DNA from: Aquatica leii
Lineage: Eukaryota; Arthropoda; Insecta; Coleoptera; Lampyridae
Direction of reading: 5' to 3'
Length of the DNA: 64,000 nt
Assembly (NCBI GenBank): GCA_035610365.1
Contig: CM069432.1
Span: forward strand, 3,038,001-3,102,000
The notes under the pieces: generated by a model
Databases searched by the model: none
The model's input: the letters and a program-made list of their open reading frames with translations, nothing else
What the model was told of the DNA's origin: nothing
Part shown: piece by piece, positions 22,101-34,100 of the stretch
Position numbering within the stretch: the stretch's first letter is position 1
Layout: each line of letters starts with the position of its first letter
Position numbers and translations under genes: made by a program

Positions 22101-25100
22101 CGGACTAGATTAAAGGTCAAGCGCGCGCTTGTGATAACAGGGAAATACAAACTTTTATTTATATACTTTTTCGAATATTTGTGGTGGGCGTTAATTAAAT
22201 ATAATTAGAAGAATCATAGTAACAATAAATTTAAAAAATATTAATAAAAAAAAAATTAAATAAATAACTAAAAAAAAATAATAAATAAATAATAAATAAT
22301 AAGTAATAACAAAAGGGGAAAGGGATGAATAAAAGAGAGAGAGGAAGAGGAAAGAGAAAGGCAACAAATATTTGAAAGAGGAAAGAAAACAATAAGATCA
22401 CCAGACGTTAATAAGATATCGGAGGAGAACGAAGGAAAAACCTCAAGAACAGAAGGAGGAAGGAAAGAAATGGAGGAGTTAAAAGAATTAATGAGAGAAA
22501 TGATGAAACAGATGGAAGAAAATATGCAAGGAATAAGACAAGAAATCAAAGAAATGAAAAAGAAATGGGAGAAAGAGAAAAGAAGTGGGAGAAAGAAAAA
22601 GAGAAACTGGTGGAGAGAATAGAAAAACTGGAGAAAAAGCGGAAGACGAGGAAAGATGGAAAAGAAAAAATAATATCGTGATAAAGGGGTGGAAAAGTGA
22701 AAAACCACAAAAGATTTAGCAGTGATGCTGGAAGAAAAATTAAATGTAAAAGTAGAGGTGAAAAAAGTGACAGTAATAAACAAAGAGAAGAAAAATGAGA
22801 TGGTGGTGGCGGAAATCGGAGGATGGGAGGAAAAACAGAAGGTAATGGAGGAGAAGAAGAAATTAAAGAATACAAGAATAATTATAAGTCACGATTTAAC
22901 ATGGGAGGAAAGAAGAGTGCAAAGAGAAATAATGAACATAGCGATGGAAAGAAGAGCGGAAGGAAAAAGAGTATGGGTAGGGTACAGAAAAATGGAGATA
23001 GACGGAGACAGATACATATGGAACGACAAGGATAGGGGACTGTACAGAGAAAGAGAAGAGAAAGTGGGGAACCAAAAGGCAAAAAACTAAAGGGCAAAGG
23101 GGGGGTGGTAAAGGAGGGAAAGTTGACGAAACGGCAAAGAAAAGGAATAATGAGAGATAGAAATGGAAAAAGAAAAAGGAGGGAGAAAAAAGAAAGTAAG
23201 GAAGAAGCACGGGGGGAGGTGAGTGAGCTGAGAGTATTGTTTTGGAACGTAGCAGGAATAAAAAACAAGGAACATGATTTCTGGAAGTACATCAAGGAAC
23301 AGGATGTAGTGGGATTACAGGAAACATGGATGGAAGAAAAAGAATGGGAGTGGTGGGAAAAAGAATTGCCGGAAGAATTTGAGTGGGTGGTGCAACATGC
23401 TGAAAGAGAAAAGAAAAAAGGAAGAGCAAAGGGGATAATAACGGGAATAAGAAAAAAATGGTTGAACAGGAAAAGAAGGAGAAACAAAAATAAAAGTAGT
23501 GACGGTTTATAGCAGTAGAATGAAAGAGACAAGGAAAAACATAGAAGAGATGATAGAAGAAAGGGAAAGGGATTGATAATAGTAGGAGGGGACTTCAACG
23601 CAAGAATAGGGGAAGAGGGGGGAATACAAGAAAGAAAAGGGACGGGAAAGAGACAAACAAAGGACAAGGTGATAAATAAAGAGGGAGAGGAACTGCTGGA
23701 ATTGTGCAACGAAAAAGGGTGGGAAATAATGAACGGGAACAGAGAAGAAGATGGAAAGGGGGAATTTACGTACATAGGAGGAAGGGGAGAATCAATAATA
23801 GATTTTGTAATGACAAATGAAGAGGCCGCAGAAAAGGTAAAGACATTTAAGGTGGGAGAAAGGGTAGAGTCAGACCATCAACCACTGGAATTGACAATGG
23901 AAGGAAGGGAAAGAGAAGAGAGAGAGGAAGAGGAGAAGCACACAACTAAAAAAAAGTGGACAGAAGAGAGTATAAAAAGATATAAAGAGAGAATAGGGAA
24001 AACGGTATGGATAAGGAAGGAATTACAAGAAAGTATAGAGGAAATGAGAGAGATGATGGAGAAAGCAACAGAGAGAGTCAGATTTAGAAAATGGAAGGGG
24101 GAGAAAACTGGATGGAAGAAATGGTGGGATAAGGAATGCAAGGAAGCAAAGAAAAATGCAAGAAGAGCATTAAGACAGTGGAAAAAAGGGAAGAAAGAAA
24201 AAGAAGAATACAAAGAAGCAGTAAAAATATACAAAAAAACATGCGATAGAAAGAAGGAGGAAAACAAAAAGAAACAAGAGGAGCAGATTAAAGGAATAAA
24301 AACGGAAGAAGATGTATGGAAGTACCTAAAGAAGCAGAGGAAAAAAACAGGACGACAAAGGGAATAAAAATTAAAGAATGGGAGATATATTTTCGGAACC
24401 TGGTGGGAGGAAGAACAAAAGCAGGAAAAAGAAAAAAGGAAAGACGCGGTAATAAGACAAGAAGAAGGAGATAGGGATAGAATAAGGGAGGAAGAAGTAA
24501 TAGAGGCGATAAAGAATATAAAAAAAGGAAAGGCGACAGGAGAAGATGAGATACAAGGAGAAGAGTGGATATACGGGGGAGAAAATGTAGTAGAAAGGAT
24601 GACGGAAATAATAAACAAAATATGGAAAGGGGAAGGATTCTCAGAGAGATGGAGAGAGGGATTAATATGCCCAATACATAAAAAAGGCGAAAAAAAGAAA
24701 GTCGAGAATTATAAAGGGGTAACATTACTGAGCTCGGCATACAAATTGTACGCGACAATACTGCAAGAAAGATTACAGAAGGAAATAGAGGAAAGAAGTT
24801 TGGTACCAGACGGACAAGCGGGATTCAGAAAAGGAAGAAGGGCGATAGACAACATATATATAATGAAACACTTAGCAAATAAAGAACTAGAAAAAAAAGA
24901 GGGAAAATGGTAGCACTATTCGTAGACCTAAAAGCTGCTTTTGACAAAGTGAATAGGGAACAGCTGTGGGAATATATGAAAAGAAAAAAAATCAATGAAA
25001 GATTAATACAAAGAATAGAGGAAATATACGAAGAAACGAGAAGCAGGGTTAAAGTGAATGTGGAAGAGAGTGAGAAATTCATAACAAAGAGAGGGTTGAG

Positions 25101-28100
25101 GCAGGGATGTCCACTGAGCCCAAGCCTGTTCTCGGTATATACGGGGGATCTGGAAGAGACAATGAGAGGACAACAGACAGGAGGGATAGTGGTAGGGAAA
25201 GCTGAGGTATGGTCGTTGGCGTATGCGGATGACATAGTGCTGGTGGCTAAGGAGGAAAAGGAAATGAAAGAGATGATAAAAACGCTAGAAAAATATATGA
25301 AAAAAAAAGAATTGGAAGTAAACACGGAGAAAACAAAGATAATGATATTTAGAAAAGGAGGGGGAAAAGAAAAAGAGAGGAGTGGAGATGGAGTGATGAG
25401 GAAGTGCAACAAGTGAAGGAATTTACATACCTGGGCTACACGATGAAACAGGATAATAAAGAGGAGAACACATAAAGGAAAGGGTGAAGAAAGGAAACAG
25501 GCTAATAGGACAAGTATGGGGTGTGGGGAAAGAATTTTCAAGATGGATATAAAAAAAATTGCTGTTCGAAAAATTAATAAAGGGGGTGGTAATGTATGGA
25601 GCGGAAATATGGGGCTAGAAGGAGTGGAGGGAAGTAGAGGGGCTACAGGAAAAATACTGGAGATGGGTGCTAGGATTGGACAGGGATACACCGGGGTATA
25701 TTGTGAGAGAGGAGGTTCAGATAGAAAAAATAAGGATTGAGACAGGAAAAAGAGCAATAAAATACGAGGAAGAAATGAGGGAAAGAATAGATTGCAAAAT
25801 TCTGCAAGAATGTTGGAAAGAGATAAAGGGAGGGAAAGTGAAGTACGGGCAGGAGGGCAGAGAAGAGTATTGCAAAAGGAACGGGTACGCGAGTGAAGAA
25901 GTGGAGAGATTAAGAGAAGAGGGGGTAGGGACAAGAGAAGAAATAATAAGGAGAGATAGAGACATAGAAAAACAAGAAAGATGGACAAAGATAAAAGAGA
26001 GCAGATATAATAGGAATTATAAAGATATCAAGGGTGAAGGGGTGCCGGAATATTTAAAAGACAGTGAGATTAAAAGCAACAAAAGGAAAAAAATGGTGGC
26101 AAGGTTCAGATGTGGCAACGAGGAGTTAGGTAACAAATATTGGAAGGAAGAACCAGAAAAGTTGTGCAGGCTATGTGGGGAAGAAACGGAAGATCTTAAC
26201 CACATGAGAAAGAGATGCAGGGAACTAAGAGAAGAGGTGATGAAAACAGTGGATATCTTAGACGAAAACGGAAAAGGAGCGGAATGGATGGAGGAAGTAT
26301 GGAGCAGGAGGAAAAAGTTAAGGGGGGAGAAGGGATAAGAAAATGTAATATATATGTATAGACAACACGACCAAATTTGTAAGCCAAATGGCAATGAATA
26401 AAGTTAAACTTATATATGTATTTCGACTTGAAATTAGATTCGGGTTTTGACGTCCTCTAACGATCGCTTTCTCGTTGGTTGTCATTTGGCGGAAAATCGT
26501 CATACGGTGAATGAATAAGATGGTCTGTACGTGTTGAATATTCTGTATATCCGATAACATCCGAAAAAAAATGGAAAACCAATTATAATTAGTTAATTAT
26601 CTAATTTATTTGAAGCGTTACAGGCCATTTTTCTTTCCTCCATTTCGAACAATTTACGTTCTCGATAAGTGGATATGGGAAACTACTGCTAAATAAGTCA
26701 TCGCGTTACCGTACACGTGCGCTGGCGGAGGGCGGTTTCCACGCCACGAAATTGAGGTTTTATTTATTTATTCATTCACCGTATGACGATTTTCCGCCAA
26801 ATGACAACCAACGAGAAAGCGATCGTTAGAGGGCGTCAAAACCCGAATCTAATTTCAAGTCGAAATACATGGGCGTACGTAAAGAAAATTTCGTCCGTAA
26901 CAACCTCCACGAGGTTAAAGGTGAACAACAAAACGCAGGCAATAAGCCAACCGTTTCAGCATTAAGATCCTGCGTACGGCTAAAATGGTAGCGTCAGGTA
27001 GTCTTTCCCCAGCCGACACACTACGAGCGTCGCGCTCTACCATGCCTACTCCATGGAGGTTCAATGTACGTCGTTTATCCGTGATAAATACGTACCTGAC
27101 AGCATCGAAGAGTCCTTCGATACTAACGTCATGACTCTTTCAAAGCAATCAGAAATGATTGACTTAGTCAGCAGACTTCAAGATACTTTTCAAGAAACCA
27201 TAATTTCCCCTCGCGTAACGCAGCAAACTGCTGACATTGCCAGTGCCTTAGAAGGCGTACAAACAGCTTTGGAAACTATTACTGCCGAACTTTCAAGCTG
27301 TCCGATCTAAAATAGAGAGGGTCACATTGCCTTCGGGTAAAACAGTCTTCGTTCGACTGTCGTTTCGTGCCTAAACCGGACTCTCCTTTGAAGACTTTAG
27401 ACGAAACTGAAACAACTTTGATGAAAGTCCTTAACCCGCAAATTCATGGCCTACGACTAGACAGAGTAACTAAGACTCGAATGTGAACGAACGGAATTAA
27501 CAATAATTCATACGGCCTTCCTTGACAAACTCGATCTGATCTGATCGTCAAACCGCAAACCGTTACTACAAACTCTGCCCTGATCAGGTGAAGGCAATCC
27601 TATCACAAAATTTCGACGATGCTTCTGATGAGATCCTACATCTTGGCGGATGGGCAAATTAAAGTACTTTTCCGCTTTGGCCCTCGGGACAGAGCTAACG
27701 GTCACTGGATTCTAGAAGTCCGAAAATCTCTTTTGGCATCACGTCGCGTTTACGTCGCCTGGAATTGCGTGTAGCGTCAATAACCATATTCGTGTTATGC
27801 GTTGCTTGGTAAAAATACAGTGCGGCTATTGTGCTGAAAATCACGAAACCAAGGCATACCCTAACACGGAACAAGACCCTTCATGCGCAAACTGCTCCGT
27901 GGTGAAGTCCGGAGTTAAACAGGTTAAAGCGAGCGGTGCGTTGTATACACCACCATTTATTTTATTTAATATTTTAGAAGCTTTTTGAAAAATTGTTATA
28001 ACACTTCAAGTGCTTTGTGATGTTTTTCAGAGTACCGTAGATTATATGATCTCAAGAGTAACAGATTTTTTAAAACAAAAAATTAGTATCAATTGGGGTG

Positions 28101-31100
28101 AAAAGAATGGCAGCAAAGTGAGAGGAAGGCAAGTAGATAAGATTTTGTAAAACATCCTATTACCTGATTCAAATGTTCCACTAAACAAAGAGCTGCTCGC
28201 TAAATTTATAATGTCCAATATATTGTCGGTTTTAGTGTTTGCTCGTCTCATGGACAGTTTACTACTATTCTTCCTTTTAACTACTCCCTAAGAAGTAGCT
28301 AAAATAGTATTTAAAAAACTGTACTTTGTATATACGATTTAAAAGTATTCATAAAGAGAGGTACTCTTTGCTTATGGATGTTAAAGACTTAATTTTGAAG
28401 AAAGAAAGATTAGACAGACAGTGGAACACTTACTGTTCTCCGTAAAAATTGTGGTGTCTGGATACTTCCACATTAGAATAGGAACGTCTTTCAGATTAAA
28501 TCTTATCAAAGTTATAACCAAAGTTGCTGATAGCAAGTTTCAATTCCAAAAGACGTTCTTATTATATTACAGACTCGACCGTGCTATATTTTGATCGATA
28601 TCCATTAGTATTATTTGTTTATAACCAACATTTATATGAATTACTTTTTGTTACCTGAGGTAGTTAGTCTTCTTGACAAGTGCTCATCAATATGATCAAT
28701 TGCATCATCTAAATTGTTCACGTTAATAGAATATTTTATTGGTATTCTTCTCGGTGGTGTTTTATTATTGCTTCTAGTCTTTTTGGGTATCGCAAGATTC
28801 GACGCATCTAAAATTAAAAAAATTAAATTAACTACTAATTATACTTTTAGATTTGTATTTTAATATTGCACTAAGTTGTAGAATATACACAGCTGTATTT
28901 TGGTACTAGGTAGTGTCTCGTGTTTTTCTTGCTTGAGTGTACATGTTATTTACGTTATCGGGACGATCGTATCAGATCTTATAATATGAATTTTATGTTT
29001 ATATTAAATGCAAAACAAATTAATAACGTTTAAAAACAAGAGATCAAGTAGTACCGATGGGCATTTATCAATTACTAGAAAAACCTTTAGACTTTTTTCA
29101 AACAATTGATAACGTTTGTTTACAGAGGCAATAAAATTTTATTCATTACCTGATACATCAGTATTAAAGGTAGTAGTTAGTGGCTCAGTTTGTACCAAAT
29201 CTTCTGAATTTTTAGCGTTTCTCTTCCTCGTTTTCGTGATAGTAGACCTCTCTAAAATAAACACAAAATCAGTTATGACAAATACGTATTGTCAATATTT
29301 ATTATTTGCATAATTTGAATTTCTCGAATGATTGCCGACCGCATTCGCTATAACGAGCCTAGTTTACATCGCTAACTATTTCAATTGAACTAACGAATGT
29401 GTCCCGTTTTTTGTTTAGTCGAGTGTACAAAAATAAAGAAGTTGATCTAATTTTGTACTACTTCTATTACCTGATTCAAATGTTCCACTTAACAAAGAGC
29501 TCATCGCTAATTTTTTTACGTCCAATATATTTTCGGTTCTGGTATTTGATCGATGCATCGCTACTTTGCTTCTACCCCTCTTTTTAACGGCTCCCTTGGA
29601 GGTAGCTAAAATAGTATAAAAGACAACTATATATTTTATAGTAATTGAATTGTAATTAACTGTTTTAGCAAAAATTACTTGGCTATTTTGTAGATAAGAT
29701 TTAAAAGCACAATAAAGAGAGGTACTCCTTGCTTATAGATTTTAAGACGGTGATTTTAAATCAGAAATTAAAGTCGACCTAATTTTTTAAGAAATAAATG
29801 TTAAATTTGCATAGGGGAGTCGTGGTGGTGGTCATTGAGGCGTTGAGTGGGATGGTGCAGTTGTGGACACATTTATAAATATTATTGTTAATAATTTGTG
29901 TTATTAAATTTTTTATTGCATTCTAATTACTTATTACTTTCTCAGTAAAATTTATGTGTGTAGACTCCATTTAAGAATAAGACAATCCAGACTGTTGCTT
30001 TATTCAAACAATCAACGTTTGTTTACTAACGCAATAAGATTTTTACAAAATTCATTACCTGATACAATCGTATTAATGGTACTCGTTGGCGACTCAGGTT
30101 GTACCAAATCTTCTGAATTTTTAGTTGTCTTCCTCGTTTTCGCGATAGTAGTTCTCTCTAAAAAGAACACAAAAATCAGTTATAATAGATACGTTTCATT
30201 TGAATATCAATATACAAACAAAGTAGTATATAAGTTTAACTTTATTCATTGCCATTTGGCTTACAAATTTGATCGTGTTGTCTATACATATATACTACAT
30301 TTTCTTATCCCTTCTCCCCCCTTAACTTTTTCCTCCTGCTCCATACTTCCTCCATCCATTCCGCTCCTTTTCCGTTTTCATCTAAGATTTCCTCTATTTT
30401 CATCACCTCTTCTCTTAGTTCCCTGCATCTCTTTCTCATGTGGTTAAGGTCTTCCGTTTCTTCTCCACATAGCCTGCACAACTTTTCTGGTTCTTCTTTC
30501 CAATATTTGTTCCCTAACTCCTCGTTGCCACATCTGAACCTTGCCACCATTTTTTTCCTTTTGTTGCTTTTAATCTCACTGTCTTTTAAATATTCCGACA
30601 CCCCTTCACCCTTAATATCTTTATAATTCCTATTATATCTGCTCTCTTTTATCTTTGTCCATCTTTCTTGTTTTTCGATGTCTCTATCTCTCCTTATTAT
30701 TTCTTCTCTTGTCCCTACCCCTCTTCTCTTAATCTCTCCACTTCTTCACTCGCGTACCCGTTTCTTTTGTAATACTCTTCTCTGCCCTCCTGCCCGTACT
30801 TCACTTTCCCTCCCTTTATCTCTTTCCAACATTCTTGCAGAATTTTGCAATTTGTTCTTTCCCTCATTTCTTCCTGGTATTTTATTGCTCTTTTTCCTGT
30901 CTCAATCCTTATTTTTTCTATCTGAACCTCCTCTCTCACAATATACCCCGGTGTATCCCTGTCCAATCCTAACACCCATCTCCAGTATTTTTCCTGTAAC
31001 CCCTCTACCTCCCTCCACTCCTTCCAGCCCCATATTTCCGCTCCATACATTACCACCCCCCTTATTAATTTTTCGAACAGCACTTTTCTTTTTTTTATAT

Positions 31101-34100
31101 CCATCTTGAATACTCTTTCCCCCACACTCCAGACTTGTCCTATTAGCCTGTTTCCTTTCTTCGCCCTTTCCTTTATGTGTTCTCCCTCTTTATTATGCCG
31201 TTTCATCGTGTAGCCCAGGTATGTAAATTCCTTCACTTGTTGCACTTTCTCATCACTCCATCTCCACTCCTCTCTTTTTCTTTTCCCCCTCTTTTTCTAA
31301 ATATTATTATCTTTGTTTTCTCCGTGTTTACTTCCATTTCTTTTTTTTTCATATATTTCTCTAGCGTTTTCATCATCTCTTTCATTTCCTTTTCCTCCTT
31401 AGCCACCAGCACTATGTCATCCGCATACGCCAACGACCATACCTTAGCTTTCCCTACCACTATCCCTCCTGTCTGTTGTCCTCTCATTGTCTCTTCCAGA
31501 TCCCCCGTGTATACCGAGAACAGGCTTGGGCTCAGTGGACATCCCTGCCTCAACCCTCTCTTTGTTATGAATTTCTCACTCTCTTCCCCATTCACTTTAA
31601 CCCTGCTTCTCGTTTCTTCGTATATTTCCTCTATTCTTTGTATTAATCTTTCATTGATTTTTTTTCTTTTCATATATTCCCACAGCTTTTCCCTATGCAC
31701 TTTGTCAAAAGCAGATTTTCGGTCTAAGAATAGTGTTACCATTTTCCCTCTTTTTTTTCTAGTTCTTTATTTTAAAGTGTTTCATTATATATATGTTGTC
31801 TATCGCCCTTCTTCCTTTTCTGAATCCCGCTTGTCCGTCTGGTACCAAACTTCTTTCCTCTATTTCCTTCTGTAATCTTTCTTGCAGTATTGTCGCGTAC
31901 AATTTGTATGCCGAGCTCAATAATGTTACCCCTCTATAATTCTCGACTTTATTTTTTTCGCCTTTTTTATGAATTGGGCATATTATTCCCTCTCTCCATC
32001 TCTCTAAGAATCCTTCCCCTTTCCATATTTTGTTTATTATTTCAGTCATCCTTTTTGCTACATTTTCTCCCCCGTATATCCACTCTTCTCCTTGTATCCC
32101 ATCTTCTCCTGTCGCCTTTCCTTTTTTTATATTCTTTATCGCCTCTATTACTTCTTCCTCCATTATTCTATCCCTATCTCCTACTTCTTGACTTACTACC
32201 GCGTCTTTCCTTTTTTCTTTTTCCTGCTTTTGTTCTTCCCCTCCCAACAGGTTCCGAAAATATATCTCCCATTCTTTAATTTTTATTCTCTTTGTCGTCC
32301 TGTTTTTTTTCCTCTGCTTCTTTAGGTACTTCCATACATCTTCTTCCGTTTTTATTTCTTTAATCTGCTCCTCTTGTTTCTTTTTGTTTTCCTCCTTCTT
32401 TCTGTCGCATGTTTTTTGTATATTTTTACTGCTTCTTTGTATTCTTCTTTTTCTTTCTTCCCTTTTTTCCACTGTCTTAATGTTCTTCTTGCATTTTTCT
32501 TTGCTTCCTTGCATTCCTTATCCCACCATTTCTTCCATTCAGTTTTCTCCCCCTTCCATTTTCTAAATCTGACTCTCTCTGTTGCTTTCTCCATCATCTC
32601 TTTCATTTCCTCTACACTTTCTTGTAATTCCTTCCCTATCCATACCGTTTTCCCTATTCTCTCTTTATATCATTTTATACTCTCTTCTGTCCACTTTTTT
32701 TTAGTTATGTACTTCTCCTCTTCCTCTCTCTCTTCTCTTTCCCTTCCTTCCATTGTCAATTCCAGTGGTTGATGGTCTGACTCTACCCTTTCTCCCACCT
32801 TAAATGTCTTTACCTTTTCTGCGGTCTCTTCATTTGTCATTACAAAATCTATTATTGATTCTCCCCTTCCTCCTATGTACGTAAATTCCCCCTTTCTATC
32901 TTCTTCTCTGTTCCCGTTCATTATTTTCCACCCTTTTTCGTTGCACAATTCCAGCAGTTCCTCTCCCTCTTTATTTATCACCTTGTCCTTTGTTTGTCTC
33001 TTTCCCGTCCCTTTTCTTTCTTGTATTCCCCCCTCTTCCGCTATTCTTGCGTTAAAGTCCCCTCCTACTATTATCAATCCCTCTTCCCTCTCTTCTATCA
33101 TCTCTTCTATGTTTTTCCTTGTCTCTTTCATTCTACTGCTATAAACCGTCACTACTTTTATTTTTGTTTTTCCCCACTGCATGTTCCTTTCTACAACTCC
33201 TCTTCTCTGTTGCACTTTCTCCTTCTTTTCCTGGTTCAACCATTTTTTTCTTATTCCCGTTATTATCCCCCCCTTTGCTCTCCCTTTGTTTCTTTTCTCT
33301 TTCTGCATGTTGCACCACCCACTCAAATTCCTCCGGCAACTCTTTTTCTCACCAATCCCATTCTTTTTCTTCCATCCATGTTTCCTGTAATCCCACTACA
33401 TCCTGTTCCTTGATGTACTTCTAGAAATCATGTTCCTTGTTTTTTATTCCTGCTACGTTCCAAAACAATACTCTCAGCTCACTCACCTCCCCCCGTGCTT
33501 CTTCCTCACTTTCTTTTTTTCTCCCTTCTTTTTCTTTTCTATTTCCATCTCTCATTATTCCTTTTCTTTGCCGTTTCGTCAACTTTCCCTCCTTTACCAC
33601 CCCCTTTGCCCTTTAGTTTTTTGCCTTTTGGTTCCCCACTTTCTCTTCTCTTTCTCTGCACAGTCCCCTATCCTTGTCGTTCCATATGTATCTGTCTCCG
33701 TCTATCTCCATTTTTCTGTTCGCTACCCATACTCTTTTTCCTTCCGCTTTTTTTTCCACCCCTATCTTCATTATTTCTCTCTGCACTCTTCTTTCCTCCG
33801 CTGTCAAATCGTGACTTATATATATTCTTGTATTCTTTAATTTCTTCTTCTCCTCCATTACCTTCTGTTTTTCCTCCCATCCTCCGATTTCTGCCACCAC
33901 CATCTCATTTTTCTTCTCTTTGTTTAGTACTGTCACTTTTTCACCTCTACTTTTACATTTAATTTTTCTTCCAGCATCACTGCTAAATCTTTTTGTAGTT
34001 TTTCACTTCTCCACCCCTTTATCACAATATTATTCTTTCTTTTCCATCTTTCCTCGTCTTCCGCTTTTTCTCCAGTTTTTCTATTCTCTCCACCAGTTTC

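Larger units (their letters stand above)
21938..26415 (+). mobile_element. LINE A copy 1 (non-LTR retrotransposon), near full length
   Basis: Flanked by the 13-base target duplication ATGTATTTCGACT (21925-21937 and 26416-26428). Order: 5' UTR, ORF1 (about 22325-23090), ORF2 with APE-type endonuclease, RT and a C-terminal zinc finger. The 3' end is AATAAAGTTAAACTTATAT, a short TA-rich tail rather than a long poly(A). The sense strand is strongly purine-rich. It inserted into the TGTTACGG repeat within a CENP-C intron, antisense to CENP-C. Confidence 0.88.
21893..26902. repeat. TGTTACGG fold-back/LTR-like repeat, split by LINE A copy 1
   Basis: Left arm is 21893-21937 plus 26429-26518. Right arm is 26769-26902, its reverse complement, ending CGTCCGTAACA. 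Without the LINE the unit would be about 530 bases with arms of about 134 bases. It is related to 6783-7290. Either it is a fold-back element, or two LTR fragments in opposite orientation. Confidence 0.6.

Noticed and set aside
22268-26394. Long minus-strand open frames rich in Phe, Ser, Leu and Pro over LINE A copy 1 (also over copies 2 and 3 and LINE B)
   Set aside because: They are antisense shadows of a very purine-rich coding strand, have no domain features, and mirror the ORF1/ORF2 frames of the LINEs.
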